Shown piece after piece: positions 22,896 through 33,240 of a DNA stretch of 64,000 bases. The stretch is from Nigrospora sphaerica (taxonomy: Eukaryota > Ascomycota > Sordariomycetes > Amphisphaeriales > Apiosporaceae): NCBI GenBank assembly GCA_018287875.1, contig JAGVVL010000002.1, positions 4,030,001-4,094,000 on the forward strand, written 5' to 3'. The position numbers were made by a program, and so were the translations under genes. The notes below the pieces were generated by a model. The model made no database searches. It was not told the DNA's origin and was given only the letters and a program-made list of their open reading frames with translations. The first letter of the stretch is position 1; each line of letters starts with the position of its first letter.

Positions 22896-23606
22896 CTAGT
22901 CCAGCCAGGCCCAGCTCGCCGTGACCCTCCCGTCGTCCTGGCGGGCGACGCGTTCGAAGGCGGCCGGGGTGGTGTCGAGGTCGGTCGGCGCGCAGCCGGT
23001 GCAGCGGTCCACGACGGCGACGTCGACGGACCGGTCGCCGCGGCGGATGCGGATGCGGCGGCCGCAGAGGGGGTTGGCGTTGGGGTTGGCGCCGCCGTCC
23101 CGGGCGGCGGCGTCGAAGATGACGTGGCTCACCGAGACGACGAGGTCGCCGGCGCCCGACGCGCCGCCGCAGGCGCCGAGGCCCGGGTCGTAGTACGTCA
23201 GGTCGCCGGTGAAGACGCCGCCGCCGCCGGGACCCGACGGCAGCGGCAGGCTCTCGCGCGGCGACGAAGCCCCCAGGCGGCGCGTCAGGCCCACGGCCAG
23301 GCCCACGACGAGGCCGGCGAGGCAGGCGACGGCGAGGCCGGCGAGCAGCAGCAGCAGGGCGCGGCGCGTGAGGCGGCCGAAGTAGGTGCGGTGCGGCGGC
23401 AGCAGGGCGTCGAAGCGCTGGCGGAGGGTGGGCGATGATGGCGGGGGCGCCGGCCCGCCGCCCTCCTGGGCCTTGGCCGCGCCGGCGGCGGGGACCGAGG
23501 GCAGAACGCGGTCCAGAATGGATCGTCGGTTCGGATGCGGCGTCGGGGTTTCCCAGTCCGGGGTCTGGTAAACGGGCGGCGGCGGGACCTCGGAAGGATG
23601 GGACAT
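22896..23606 (-). CDS. Membrane-anchored double-psi beta-barrel (RlpA/barwin-like) protein
   Basis: Single exon, 236 residues, start MSHPSEVPPPP. A Pro-rich cytosolic N-terminus (about 85 residues) is followed by one hydrophobic span (RALLLLLAGLAVACLAGLVV), giving a type II membrane topology. The outside domain begins GVFTGDLTYYDPGLGACG and continues with VVSVSHVIFDAA, NPLCGRRIRIRRG, VDVAVVDRCTGCAPTDLD and TPAAFERVA. This is the double-psi beta-barrel fold of RlpA, barwin and expansin-like proteins: the TYY/GACG entry, the paired Cys and the VVDRC.GC.. DLD motif with its catalytic-type Asp are all visible. In fungi such proteins bind or loosen wall polysaccharides; the particular role here is unknown. 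Confidence 0.87.
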   Translation of the reverse strand: MSHPSEVPPPPVYQTPDWETPTPHPNRRSILDRVLPSVPAAGAAKAQEGGGPAPPPSSPTLRQRFDALLPPHRTYFGRLTRRALLLLLAGLAVACLAGLVVGLAVGLTRRLGASSPRESLPLPSGPGGGGVFTGDLTYYDPGLGACGGASGAGDLVVSVSHVIFDAAARDGGANPNANPLCGRRIRIRRGDRSVDVAVVDRCTGCAPTDLDTTPAAFERVARQDDGRVTASWAWLD

Positions 23607-26428
23607 GGCGGGTTGCCTACGCACGCGCGCGCGCACACGGGGGAGTCCCTGCGAGCGAGCGGGGGAGGTTCTTTTGGTCGCGGAGGGAGAGGGGAAACCT
23701 TCGTGGGGTTTAACGGGGCCGTGGCGAGACCGCGGACTTCGGTCTCGAGACAGGAGGCGCAAGAAGCTGCTGCAGAGGCAAGAGAAGGTAAACAACGGGG
23801 AATGGGTGAGGCGCGGTGGTTTCTGCTAGTCGTACAGACGCCCCGTCCCAGCCATCCCATCTCCTTCCCCCATGCGCGCACCCGCGCCGCGGTGCCAGGG
23901 CGAAACCAAGGCGAGAGAGAAAGAGGGAGGAAAGCAAACAGGCCAAAAAGCAGGGTGTCGTTGGCGATCAGCAGAACCGGCTCGGTCAGGGATCCGCGAA
24001 GCCAACGAGGGCCACTAAAGCAAAGGTCCATGGCGGTTCGGCCCCAATTCCTTACGGCCATTGGGTGCCTACTTAGGTACCCTAGGTAAAAGCATGTACC
24101 TAAGTACAATCATCTTCTCAGCCCAGGAACGTGCCTGTTTGGAGGGTCCGTTTGGTTGCGAACCACATTCGTGCGATTCAATGAATCTCCCCGCTCCCGT
24201 ACCGTCTGCTTGTTCAACTAACATGCTACGAATGGAATCCTATGACGTCAACCCCCCGAATTACCATCCATGATCATTCGTGCTTACCGGCAAGTACGAA
24301 GTCAACAGGATATTCACTGTCAGCAGCTTCGAAGCCCTCCGGGGAAACAACAATGACCATACGGCAAGCCATGCCTTAGTATTCAGCAATTGAAGCCATG
24401 GTTGCTTTTGTCCCTCGACCGCTTCAGCTCGGATGCCAGCCAGCCCAGCCAGCGTGTTGCTGAGCATCGAAGCCCTGTCCGCCTTGCTAACCACGCCGTG
24501 CCGGCCCGAGAAAACATTTTTGCCGAGCCAGTTTACCATATTTAACTGCCTACTCAATAGGCGACAGCCCCCCGTTAAACTCAACGCTAAAGTAACTCGA
24601 AAGAAGCAAGGGGGCCGCGGTCGGGCGTGTTCTCGGGTGAAGCCATCGCGTCTTTGGCCTGCACGGGCCGTGACGCATGCCAGGCCCTTTGTTAGAGGTT
24701 TGGCAAACCCGAGTTCCCTGGATGATCTTTGGATCTCCCGGATCCCTGTACTGAATAAGCGGCTGTCCTCGGTCGTTGGGACGAACCCTCCCAGTCGGGG
24801 CCTCGTCGACGAGACCATCCCAGGCGCGTTGGATCCTGCATACAGGGACCCATGTCGGCGGACACCGGTGAGGGGAGCCCTGGCTGACGCCACAGAGCAG
24901 AATACAGACATGGGATGGGCCTTGAAGAGGGGTCTGGCGCTCTGCAACAACAAAGCCCGTCATCAAGGGCGTGGGATGAGGCGCGACCAACCGACGATTG
25001 GCTTCGCGCATGTTCCTTCCGGTTCGCCTGCCCACCCATCGGCCTGCCTGCACGGCACGCATCGGCTGCGTGAGAACGGGGTGTCATCACGTCGGCTGGG
25101 CATCGAGTCTGACAGGGGGCTTCCGCCGACAACCGGTAGGAGGGCGGCGAGGGAGAAGAGAAAAAGACCGACCCAGACTGGATGGCCCGGCCAGGCACCA
25201 CGGGCAAACACGGCTGTAGGGCTGTCGAGACCCCCTCTCGGGTGGCTTCCCGTTCGTAGCGGCGACGGCGGCGGCCCTTGTTCCTTCGCTTCTGCAAAGC
25301 CATCCCATGTTCGCCTCGGACGGGCCGACCTTCGCCTATGCACCGCGACGCTATACTGCAACTCCGTATGGCTGCCAAACCGACGCACCGGGTCTCCCCG
25401 CTGGCCTGCTTCCCATACGGGCCAATCGGCCACCAAGGCGGCGCCCGTGTCCGCTTGGGCCCGGAACCGGCCGTACTCCTCCCTCTCTCCTCGTGTTCCC
25501 TCACGTCAGCCCCTCGGGCCCCCCACCCCTGGTTGGAGCATACAGCATGCCTACCGCTGCAGCGCATCGCATGTTCTCGGTCATACCACCGTGTCTGGTC
25601 TTCCTTCCCCTGCCACTGCCCCCCTCTCGAGTCGTCCTCAGGATGTTGGGGAGTGTTCGCCTTGGGGGCAGCGGAAAACGCCTTTTTTCGCCGCCGCCGC
25701 CGCCGCCGCTCGTGTCCTGCTCGTACAATAGTATGCCTGCTGTGCTGCCATATATGCAAGATGCGGACCCCTGCTTCAGGCCATCTGTTCCCGTCTAGCC
25801 GGAGGCCCTGCCCTCAGCAACCCGGGGACCCTTTGCCTTGTACTCGACGGTGGCCCAGTTCGGGTGCCTGCGCCGGGCTCTTGACAGGACCCAGGAGGCG
25901 GCGGTCCGGAGCAGAGCCTGCACCTGCGCGGCTGAGAGATGTTGGCGGTACTGCTGCCCCTGGCTATGTCCAGGTACATTCGCCCGTCACGATTCGCCCG
26001 CTTCCCCAACGTGACCATCGAAGGAAGAGTCATCGGCAGGGTGGAAGACCAGGATTCCTCAATAGTTTGCTCTAGAAGCTTACGAAAACAATGCTGTCAG
26101 AATTCGGTTAAGCGGCCGTTCAGCAGCACGACGCACGACCGGGGCGAGGCACCGATTTCTCACCCCCAACGATGAAAAGTTGGGCCTCGTCGAGGGACCT
26201 GCCGGATATGGATCGGCTTGTCAGGCCGTGAACCCGTCTGCGCGGTATTTCTGCAGCCGGTAGAGCAGGGCAGCGGCGAACAGGTCATTACGGGGGCAGT
26301 GGCTGTCGCGTATATAGGTATCTGTCGCGCCTAGGCAAGCCCGGTTGTCGAGTCCTGCAGCTCGAAGGGCATAGTGTACCCAAGGGATATCGCGCAGTTC
26401 TGCATTCCACCCCGAACCGTCCGTCACC
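23607..26428. other. 2.8-kb intergenic region without a supported gene
   Basis: Long frames occur on both strands (for example 24433-25731 plus and 24692-25759 minus) but overlap each other, lack family motifs and splice logic, and look like GC-driven chance frames. A near-palindromic cluster 'cttaggtaccctaggtaa...gtacctaagtac' lies at 24070-24107. A TATA-like 'cgtatataggta' at 26309-26320 serves the protease gene. Confidence 0.55.
26309..26320 (+). promoter_or_regulatory. Probable TATA box of the subtilisin-like gene
   Basis: The sequence 'cgtatataggta' lies about 110-120 bp before the ATG at 26429, a usual distance for fungal genes. Confidence 0.55.
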
Positions 26429-27938
26429 ATGGCTTACCTCCGCCGGCCCCTTTGCTCGGCGCTGCTCCTCCTCCTGCTCCCCCTGGGAACAGCCGCTGTG
26501 CCGCTCGGGCCCCCGTCGGCCCCCGCCGCGGTGCCCGTGGCCAACGGGGCCGCCAGCAACGTCGTGCCTGACAGCTACATCGTCAAGTACAAGACGGCGT
26601 ACGGCGACGACGCGCTGCGGCGCGCCCAGCAGGCCGCTGCGGCGCGCCTTGCCCGCCGCGGCCCGGAGGGCCCGGAACCCCGCGTCGGCTACTTCAACGT
26701 CTCGGGCTTCGTCGGCCTCCACGTCCAGGGCGACGCGGCCGCGGTGGCCGAGCTCGCCGCCGACCCCGCCGTCGAGTACGTCGAGGCCGACACGTACGCC
26801 TCGGTGGCCGGCGGCGGAGGCGGCGTCGTCACCCAGGACCCCGCGGTGCCCGGCCTCGTCCGCCTCGCGCACGCCCGTCTCGATGGCCACACCGACTACG
26901 TCTACGATGCCGCCGCCGGCGAGGGCATCACGGCCTACGTCGTGGACACGGGCATCAACATCCGCCACCCCGACTTTGGGGGCCGTGCCGAGTACGGGTA
27001 CAACGCCGTGTTCGAGGACGTGAGTTTTCACCTTCCCCGCCCGGCCTTTCCCTCCTTTCCCCCGCCTCCTTTTCCGCCCTTGTAGGGGGGATGGTTTTCC
27101 CCCGGCTCCTTTTGCCCGGTTTACTGACGTGGGCGCGCGGCGACAGAACGACCCCGAAGACGACAACGGGCACGGCTCACACATCGCCGGCATCGTGGGC
27201 AGCGCGACGTTCGGCGTGGCCAAGCGGACGCGCCTCGTCGCCGTCAAGGTCTTCGACTTCCGCGGTATGGGGCCCTGGTCGCAGATCATGCGGGGCATGC
27301 AGTGGGCGGCCGACGACGCCGCCGCCCGCCAACGCCGCGGCCGCGCCGTCATGAACCTGTCCCTCAGCGGCGAGAGGTCCGACGCCGTTAACGACCTCGT
27401 CCAGGCCATCGTCGACGCCGGCATCGTCGTCGTGGTCGCCGCCGGCAACGAAAACGTAGGTTTCCCCTTTCTGCTCTTTTCCCCCGCCCGTGTACACGCC
27501 GAGAACCGGCCGGAACCCCACGCTGACCCGGGAGGGATGATACAGGCGGACGCGGCGGGGCGCTCGCCAGCGTCGGCGCCGGCGGCGCTCACCGTGGCGG
27601 CGCTGGACCCACGGACGGACGAGCGGCTGGACGTGTCCAACTACGGCGCGGCCGTCGACGTGTACGCGCCGGGCGTCAACATCACGAGCCTGGGCCCCGA
27701 CGACTACAGCGGCAACGCCACGGCCTTCCCGATCGACACCTTTACGGGCACGAGCCAGGCGACGGCGCACGTCGCCGGCGTCTGTGCCCTCCTCCTGCGC
27801 CGCGAGCCGGGCCTCGCCGCCGCCGGGGTCGCCGCCGTCGCCGCGCGCGTCCGCGCCCTCGCCCGCGCCACCGGCGCAGAGGCCCGCAACAACGTACCCG
27901 GCACCGTCGGCCTCATCGCCAACAACGGTTTTCGATGA
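26429..27938 (+). CDS. Subtilisin-like secreted serine protease (S8, proteinase K type)
   Basis: Exons 26429..27019, 27147..27455 and 27546..27938 give 430 residues. A signal peptide (to about residue 23) precedes an inhibitor_I9 propeptide (VVPDSYIVKYK to VEYVEADTY, residues about 45-122). The peptidase domain has Asp173 (AYVVDTGINI), His206 (NGHGSHIAG), the oxyanion Asn298 (VAAGNEN) and Ser370. The Ser-site motif is GTSQATAHVAG, where the family usually has GTSMATPHVAG, so two conserved positions (Met, Pro) differ. Intron 1 (27020-27146, GTGAGT..ACAG with TACTGAC) and intron 2 (27456-27545) both fall at codon boundaries, and the second joins GNEN to ADAAGRSPAS, as in proteinase K. It is expected to act outside the cell; activity depends on the altered site. 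Confidence 0.93.
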
Positions 27939-28915
27939 ACAAAAAGACGAACGTCCCCCCGTGGGAAGCCGACCCGGGTGGCTGGTTGGCACCGGCTTTG
28001 GGGGTGCGGAGTAGTGGACCGGAGGGATGGCGTAATTCTTTTCCCGTGGCCATCGGAGTTTCGGAATGGGCTACATACGGTTTGGGACGGGATTTGGCTT
28101 GGTTAGGTTTTGGGGGAGGCCGAAGCCCCTTGTCACGGCTTGCCATCGTACTTTTCAGGCTACATCGGCCCACGTCCATAGTGGCGGAAATATCGTTTCC
28201 CTCTTGGGGGCTAGAGTCGGTAACGCGTTTAACCCCGTATCATGCCGTCACCGTCTCCTGTCGCGCCTTCGCCCTCCCATCGCGCCATCGCTCGGATTCC
28301 GGTAACGTCTCTCTCCCCCCCCCCGCCAGGGCGTTGTTCCCCGGGAGGGAAAACGGACGCTTTGCGGCGGATCTTTGTCGAGAAGGGAGACGCCGAAGCG
28401 GTTCGTTGAGCGAAGCGGCGACGCAGGCGAGGGGCGCCCGATCCCAGGGGCGAGAGGGAAGCCGCACTTGCTTTTTCCTCCCGCGTGAGACAACCGAGCC
28501 AAGCGATCGGGGGGGACACACGGGGCTCGCGTCCCCAACAAGCTTTTCTCTTTTACCGCCGCCGACGAGCGCCTCTCCTTTTCCCGGGGTGTACTGCTTG
28601 CTCATCGGGGGGGTTAGGCGAGTTGCGCCCGTGCGGCTTCCGCCGTCGTCGCATCGATGACGCGGTGATTTTTCCACGGCGGGAAGCCATGCCACGACGA
28701 GCGCCACGGGGCGTCTGGGCATTCATACATATGTCTCAAGCCCATTCCCGTGTCACCGCCCACCTCCATTGGCCTCGTTCCCAGACTCCCCTTCCGCCCC
28801 CGTTAGCTATTCATCAGCGTCCCGAGCACGAAAACCACCGTCTCCATTCCGTAGCCGGCATACGCCTCCGTCGCCCGTCGCCACCCCCCTCTACCCGCCC
28901 TGCGCCGCCGCCATC
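27939..28915. other. Intergenic region
   Basis: Pyrimidine-rich runs upstream of 28916 fit a promoter and leader for the small gene there. No other supported feature. Confidence 0.55.
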
Positions 28916-29353
28916 ATGAGCGACGGGAACGCCCAGTCCGCGGGCGACGCGACAACATCAAACCGCCAGGAAGCCCCGGGGGGCCAAGCCGCGCAGCCGG
29001 GCGGGCCCGGACGGGCGGCCCCGGGTTCGGGGGTAAGTCGGATCCCCCGCGGGTGCCCCGGGACGCGAAAGAAGCGCGTCGTCCTCGACCCCGTCACTAA
29101 CGCGCGAATGTCTATTCTCCCCAGGCCGTCGGCGTCAACTTCAGCAGTCTGTACGATCAGAAGCGGTCCCAGGACCCCGAGGCCGTGGCCCGGCGCCAGA
29201 GCATCAACGAGCAGAAGGAGGCGAGCTCCGGCATGCTGGGAAAGGTGTTAAAAAGGTACCGGAAAGGCCCCAGGCCCCCCTGCGTGGTTTCCTGCGAGAA
29301 CGCCAAAGAGGGATTAACTAACATTGGCGAACAGCATTGTCAAGGGCGAGTGA
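28916..29353 (+). CDS. Small conserved-looking hydrophilic protein, function unknown
   Basis: Three exons (28916..29032, 29125..29255, 29335..29353) encode 88 residues. All splice sites are canonical: GTAAGT with CCCCAG, then GTACCG with CTAAC branch and ACAG. The 19-nt last exon completes VLKSIVKGE and the stop. The N-terminal half is Gly/Ala/Gln-rich and likely disordered. The second half (AVGVNFSSLYDQKRSQDPEA, ARRQSINEQKEASSGMLGKV) has the look of a short conserved fungal motif with an amphipathic end. No signal peptide or membrane span; cytosolic or nuclear is assumed. I do not recognise a named family. Confidence 0.72.
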
Positions 29354-31736
29354 AACAGCGGGGCGTCGACCAGGTAGAGGGTGCGGAGGGGAGGAGGGGA
29401 AAAGCGGTCATCACGTCGGAATAATTTGCCCTCGGACGAGGTTTCTGACGCGCCGATGGGAATGCTTGTTAGAAGGTGTATTCGTTTTAGTCAAATCGAG
29501 AGAGAAGCCATGCGTGCCGCCACGTTTCCGGCCGTGCCCTTCCCCCGGCCACATCCACACCGACGACGGCGCGGCTCCCCTGAAGTGAACGGAACCCACA
29601 ACGCAACCAGCGATGGCCTTGACCGACAGCCGGAGATTCTCGGCTGGGGCCGTTCGCCGTCGTTTCAAGACGCCGAGGTTTGGCCCCGCGCGCGGGGGGG
29701 TAAGGAAGCAAGGGGGCGGCGGGAAGCTCAGGGGCCCAAAGTTTCCTCCGCACTACGGCTCCTGACGGGCGGCATGGGATCCACGACCGGTCGTTTCACG
29801 CATATTTCGGCCCCCATGCTTGACTACCGCCTAGGATTGGCCTTTGGGGGGGGCTTTGGGGCGTGTTGGTTGGACGGCGAGTGGTCCCCTTGGGGCCAGA
29901 CACCCATCTGGCCCTTGGTGTTTTCCGGCGCAGAAAAGCGGATGGGAGAAAAACACCATGGGGATTTGGCACATTCCGATGGGTTCCGGCCCTTACTCAT
30001 GGCTTTGCTCTTGGGGTTATTCATACTTATCGTCGTCCTCATCACGATCTGACCGTAGATGGAGGAAGGGAAGGGTGGTTTTCCTGGCCCTATCCACCCC
30101 GGCCACACGGGGATGGTTAGATTGCCAGCATGTTGGGGGGGCGGGATCTGCACGACGACTTCCAAAGGATCGCCTGGTGATAGACGCCGCCGTGCCGCCT
30201 CCGGGGTAGCGCGAGTCACGGCTCCCCCACCGCCCTTGCGCCCGTGAAGGGGGGGGGACAAGATAAACGGCTCATCCAGTGCAATTGTTTTTGTTGTAGT
30301 GAGCTCCGCGAGCTGTTTATTTCGGCCTTCCCCTGGGCTAACGGGCGCGGCAGCCTTTTCCCGCGAAACACTGACAAGCAAAACCCCCAAACGGACGGGC
30401 GGTTGGGCCAGGGCGGCGAGTCGTCGGCGAGGTACCGCGACGGCGTCGAGCTTTGTTCCTTCGAGAAGCCATCGGCTACAACGCGGGGGCACGGACGAGA
30501 AGGGCGATCCACAGCCGGTTGGCGGGATTATGGGGAGGCGAGGACTCGGACTCGCGGGACTCGCCTCGCGCGCTGGCGGGTGGGGAGGCATGACCGGGTG
30601 TCCCTGGAGATCAAGGGGAAAGCAGGCGAGGGCGAGCGATTCGGGGCGCATGACGTACCGAAGCCTCATCTCCAGCGCCCAACGGTCCCGTCCATGCTTA
30701 AGGTTGCGAGATCCGTGCATGTGAAAAGACGTGGAGTCCGTGATCCACCATCCCTTCCCCCCTTCTCCCTCTCCCTCTCCCTCAGGGTTCTCGGGGCTGC
30801 AGACGGAAGAAGCCTTGCCGGGGAAGCGGGGGAGAAGGGGGATGCTGGTTCGTCTTTTCCTTACTGCCGGGCCACTCGTTCGACGCGTCTAGGGTCAAAC
30901 GTCCGATGTCAAGGAATCAGAGTGCGGCGCACCCTAAAGAGTGTGGGGGGGCACTGACGACAAACCGTCCATGTGTAAGTCGCCAACCGGCTAGGAAGCA
31001 AACTGCAGCGACTAGCTTGGCAGTAGCCGGGGCCGTACCCAAGTCGTGCCTTTTGCCTCACTTCCTCCCTCCATCTCCCCTTGAGGGCCCCGGTGGAGAT
31101 GCGTTCGCGCGTCTCCTTCTCTGGCCGCGACACCCCTGGCACGGTTCATTACCGCCGTCCTGCGAACAGGCGACGGCGCCTCGCTCTCTTCGCTGCCGCG
31201 TGTCCGTCCCGTCGCCTCGCCCTCGTCCGGCCCCGCCGCGTGCTGGGAGACGTGGTATAAGAGGACGGGCCCAGCGACAGCCGAGTCGAAGATGGGACGT
31301 GTCTCTTCTGTACCCTTGGGCCCAGCACCTCTTCTGACTTTTTCTTTTGCCAGACGTTCTTTTTTCTCCCGTGTCGTCCACCCCGTCCACTCCTTACCGG
31401 GCCGACACTGCGCCGTCGTCAGCACTTACCAAGACACACGCGCGCACGCACGCACACACTCCTTCTCGCACCAAGTGTGTTCACGTACGTCGAAGCGAGC
31501 CAGTATCGCCTCCCGCCGCTACTCCCTTGGCCGAACGGCACCACAGCTACCACGCCTGGACGCGAGAGCAGAACCCTTCCCAGAGCCAAAGTCGACAGAG
31601 AGAGAATCTCCTTTCCCCGAGAGGGAAAAACGACGAAGCCCCTATACGACGACACGACTTGAACGACATCTCACAACCCCCACCCCCCCACAACTCACAA
31701 ACGAACCCCCCTCCCACCGCCATCACCGTCGCGACC
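29354..31736. other. Intergenic region and leader of the His-run protein
   Basis: No supported gene between 29354 and 31250. A TATA-like 'ggtataagagg' at 31254-31264 and an A/C-rich leader (31440-31736) precede the next ATG, suggesting a 5' UTR of several hundred bases. Confidence 0.5.
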
Positions 31737-31988
31737 ATGCCTCGCGCCCTTGCCTACCGCCTCCTGTCGGGCCCGGCGCCCATGACGCCCCTGTCGGCCC
31801 GGACGCTGAATCCCGACGCCCAGGACCACCACGCCCACCACCACCACCACCACCACCAGCTTTTCGTCCCCGCCGCCGGCGCCGCCGGCCCTCGCTCGCG
31901 CGCCCGTTCGCCCTTGCCGCAGATTCGCGTCACGCCCCCGCCCTCGCGTACCGCCGCCGCCGCCGCAGGCGGTATCGTGGACGCCTGA
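31737..31988 (+). CDS. Small protein with histidine run, tentative
   Basis: An 83-residue frame opens MPRALAYRLLSGPAP in a good fungal start context (cgcgaccATGCC), after an A/C-rich leader and a TATA-like site. It carries a run of seven His (AHHHHHHHQLF) and a basic Ser/Pro/Arg segment (GPRSRARSPLPQIRV), then Ala/Gly before the stop. There are no introns. No family is recognised. The leader and start context argue for translation; the low complexity argues for caution. Confidence 0.42.
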   Translation: MPRALAYRLLSGPAPMTPLSARTLNPDAQDHHAHHHHHHHQLFVPAAGAAGPRSRARSPLPQIRVTPPPSRTAAAAAGGIVDA

Positions 31989-33240
31989 GCCCGGGGGACC
32001 GAGGGCATAAGACGCTAAGGGACCAAGTGGACGGCGGGCCGGGGAGGAGCACTCGAGGAGGGGAAAATAGAGCGAGATGGCGCGTACTAGTTTGTGGAGA
32101 AAAGGGGGGCCGGCGGGTTGGGCCGGGAGCGACGTAGCCATGTGTGACGCGCAGGGAGCCCGCGCATGGCGTGACGAGCTGGGCTCCCGGTCCAGACCTG
32201 CCGGACCCGACGATACTGATGCGCCCTTCCCCGCCCAGGCGAGAAGATATGATTTTTTTTTCTTGTTCTTGGCTTCTTCTGGGTATACGGGGCGCGGGGA
32301 GCAGCGTCGCCGCGACTTTTTGGATTTTTGTTTTCGCTTGGCTGGCGTCCGACACGCAAAACTGCACCCCTACCAGTGTATGCAGTGGCCACGCATGACG
32401 GAAAGAGAGTAAGCAGCGCTGCAAAGTCGACAACCGGGCTACTTGCCCTATCTTGAACCAGGGCAGGAGAGTGCCATCACCCGTTGTCGCACGCCGCAAC
32501 GACTATGCATAACCATAGATATATCCATGAGCTAAACAATCAACAATACCGTGGATAACATACCCAATGCGAAAACCTCTCCTTATCTTCCTCCGCCATC
32601 CGAGCTTTTGGTTGCTAATTCCCCCCTTCCGCCCTTCCTCTCTCTCTCTCTCTCCCTTGTACCAATGCGGAAAGGGGTACTTGTGGAGAAAACAATTACC
32701 ACAATCAACACCAATACGCCGTACCTGAAGCCGTCTTGATATATCGTACACATGACGCAAAAGAGGCTAAAGTACCAACACTGACGCCGTCAAGGATTAG
32801 CGGCGCCTCCGCTGCCGCATGCCTCATGTACACATCCAACACCGCGACGTTTTGGAACGCAGAACCATGGAGAGGCGCCGGCCGAAAAAAGCTCCAATCC
32901 GAATAGCCCGAGTAATGCCAATAGCTCCGTCCCAATGATGATAAGATGACGCCTCCACAGGGCTGCCGATGCGTGCTGTGACGCTGGTAGCGGCCGCCGC
33001 CGCGCCGGCAGTCGTACGCGCAAAGCCTTGTCGCTCCCTCGGGTCCCGGAGTTGGCCAGGTCTGACTCGGTCCGCGCGCTTTGCCTTTGCCTTTCCGTTC
33101 CACGCCCTACCCCCGTGTCGAGGATCGGGCCGTCCGAGGGGTACCCAATCGGCGGTCCTGGGGAACCAGAGGCTTCCCTCCCCCCCCGCAGGACGAGCTC
33201 CCTCGGCCATTGCAACAAGTCACCGCACCGCCAAAGGTGC
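31989..33240. other. Convergent intergenic region
   Basis: 3' regions of the His-run protein and of ptaB. Short CT run at 32636-32656. No supported gene. Confidence 0.55.

Noticed and set aside
24433..25759. Long overlapping frames on both strands (432 and 355 codons).
   Set aside because: They lie antisense to each other, have no domain motif, no splice logic and a random-looking Arg/Pro/Ser composition expected from high GC.
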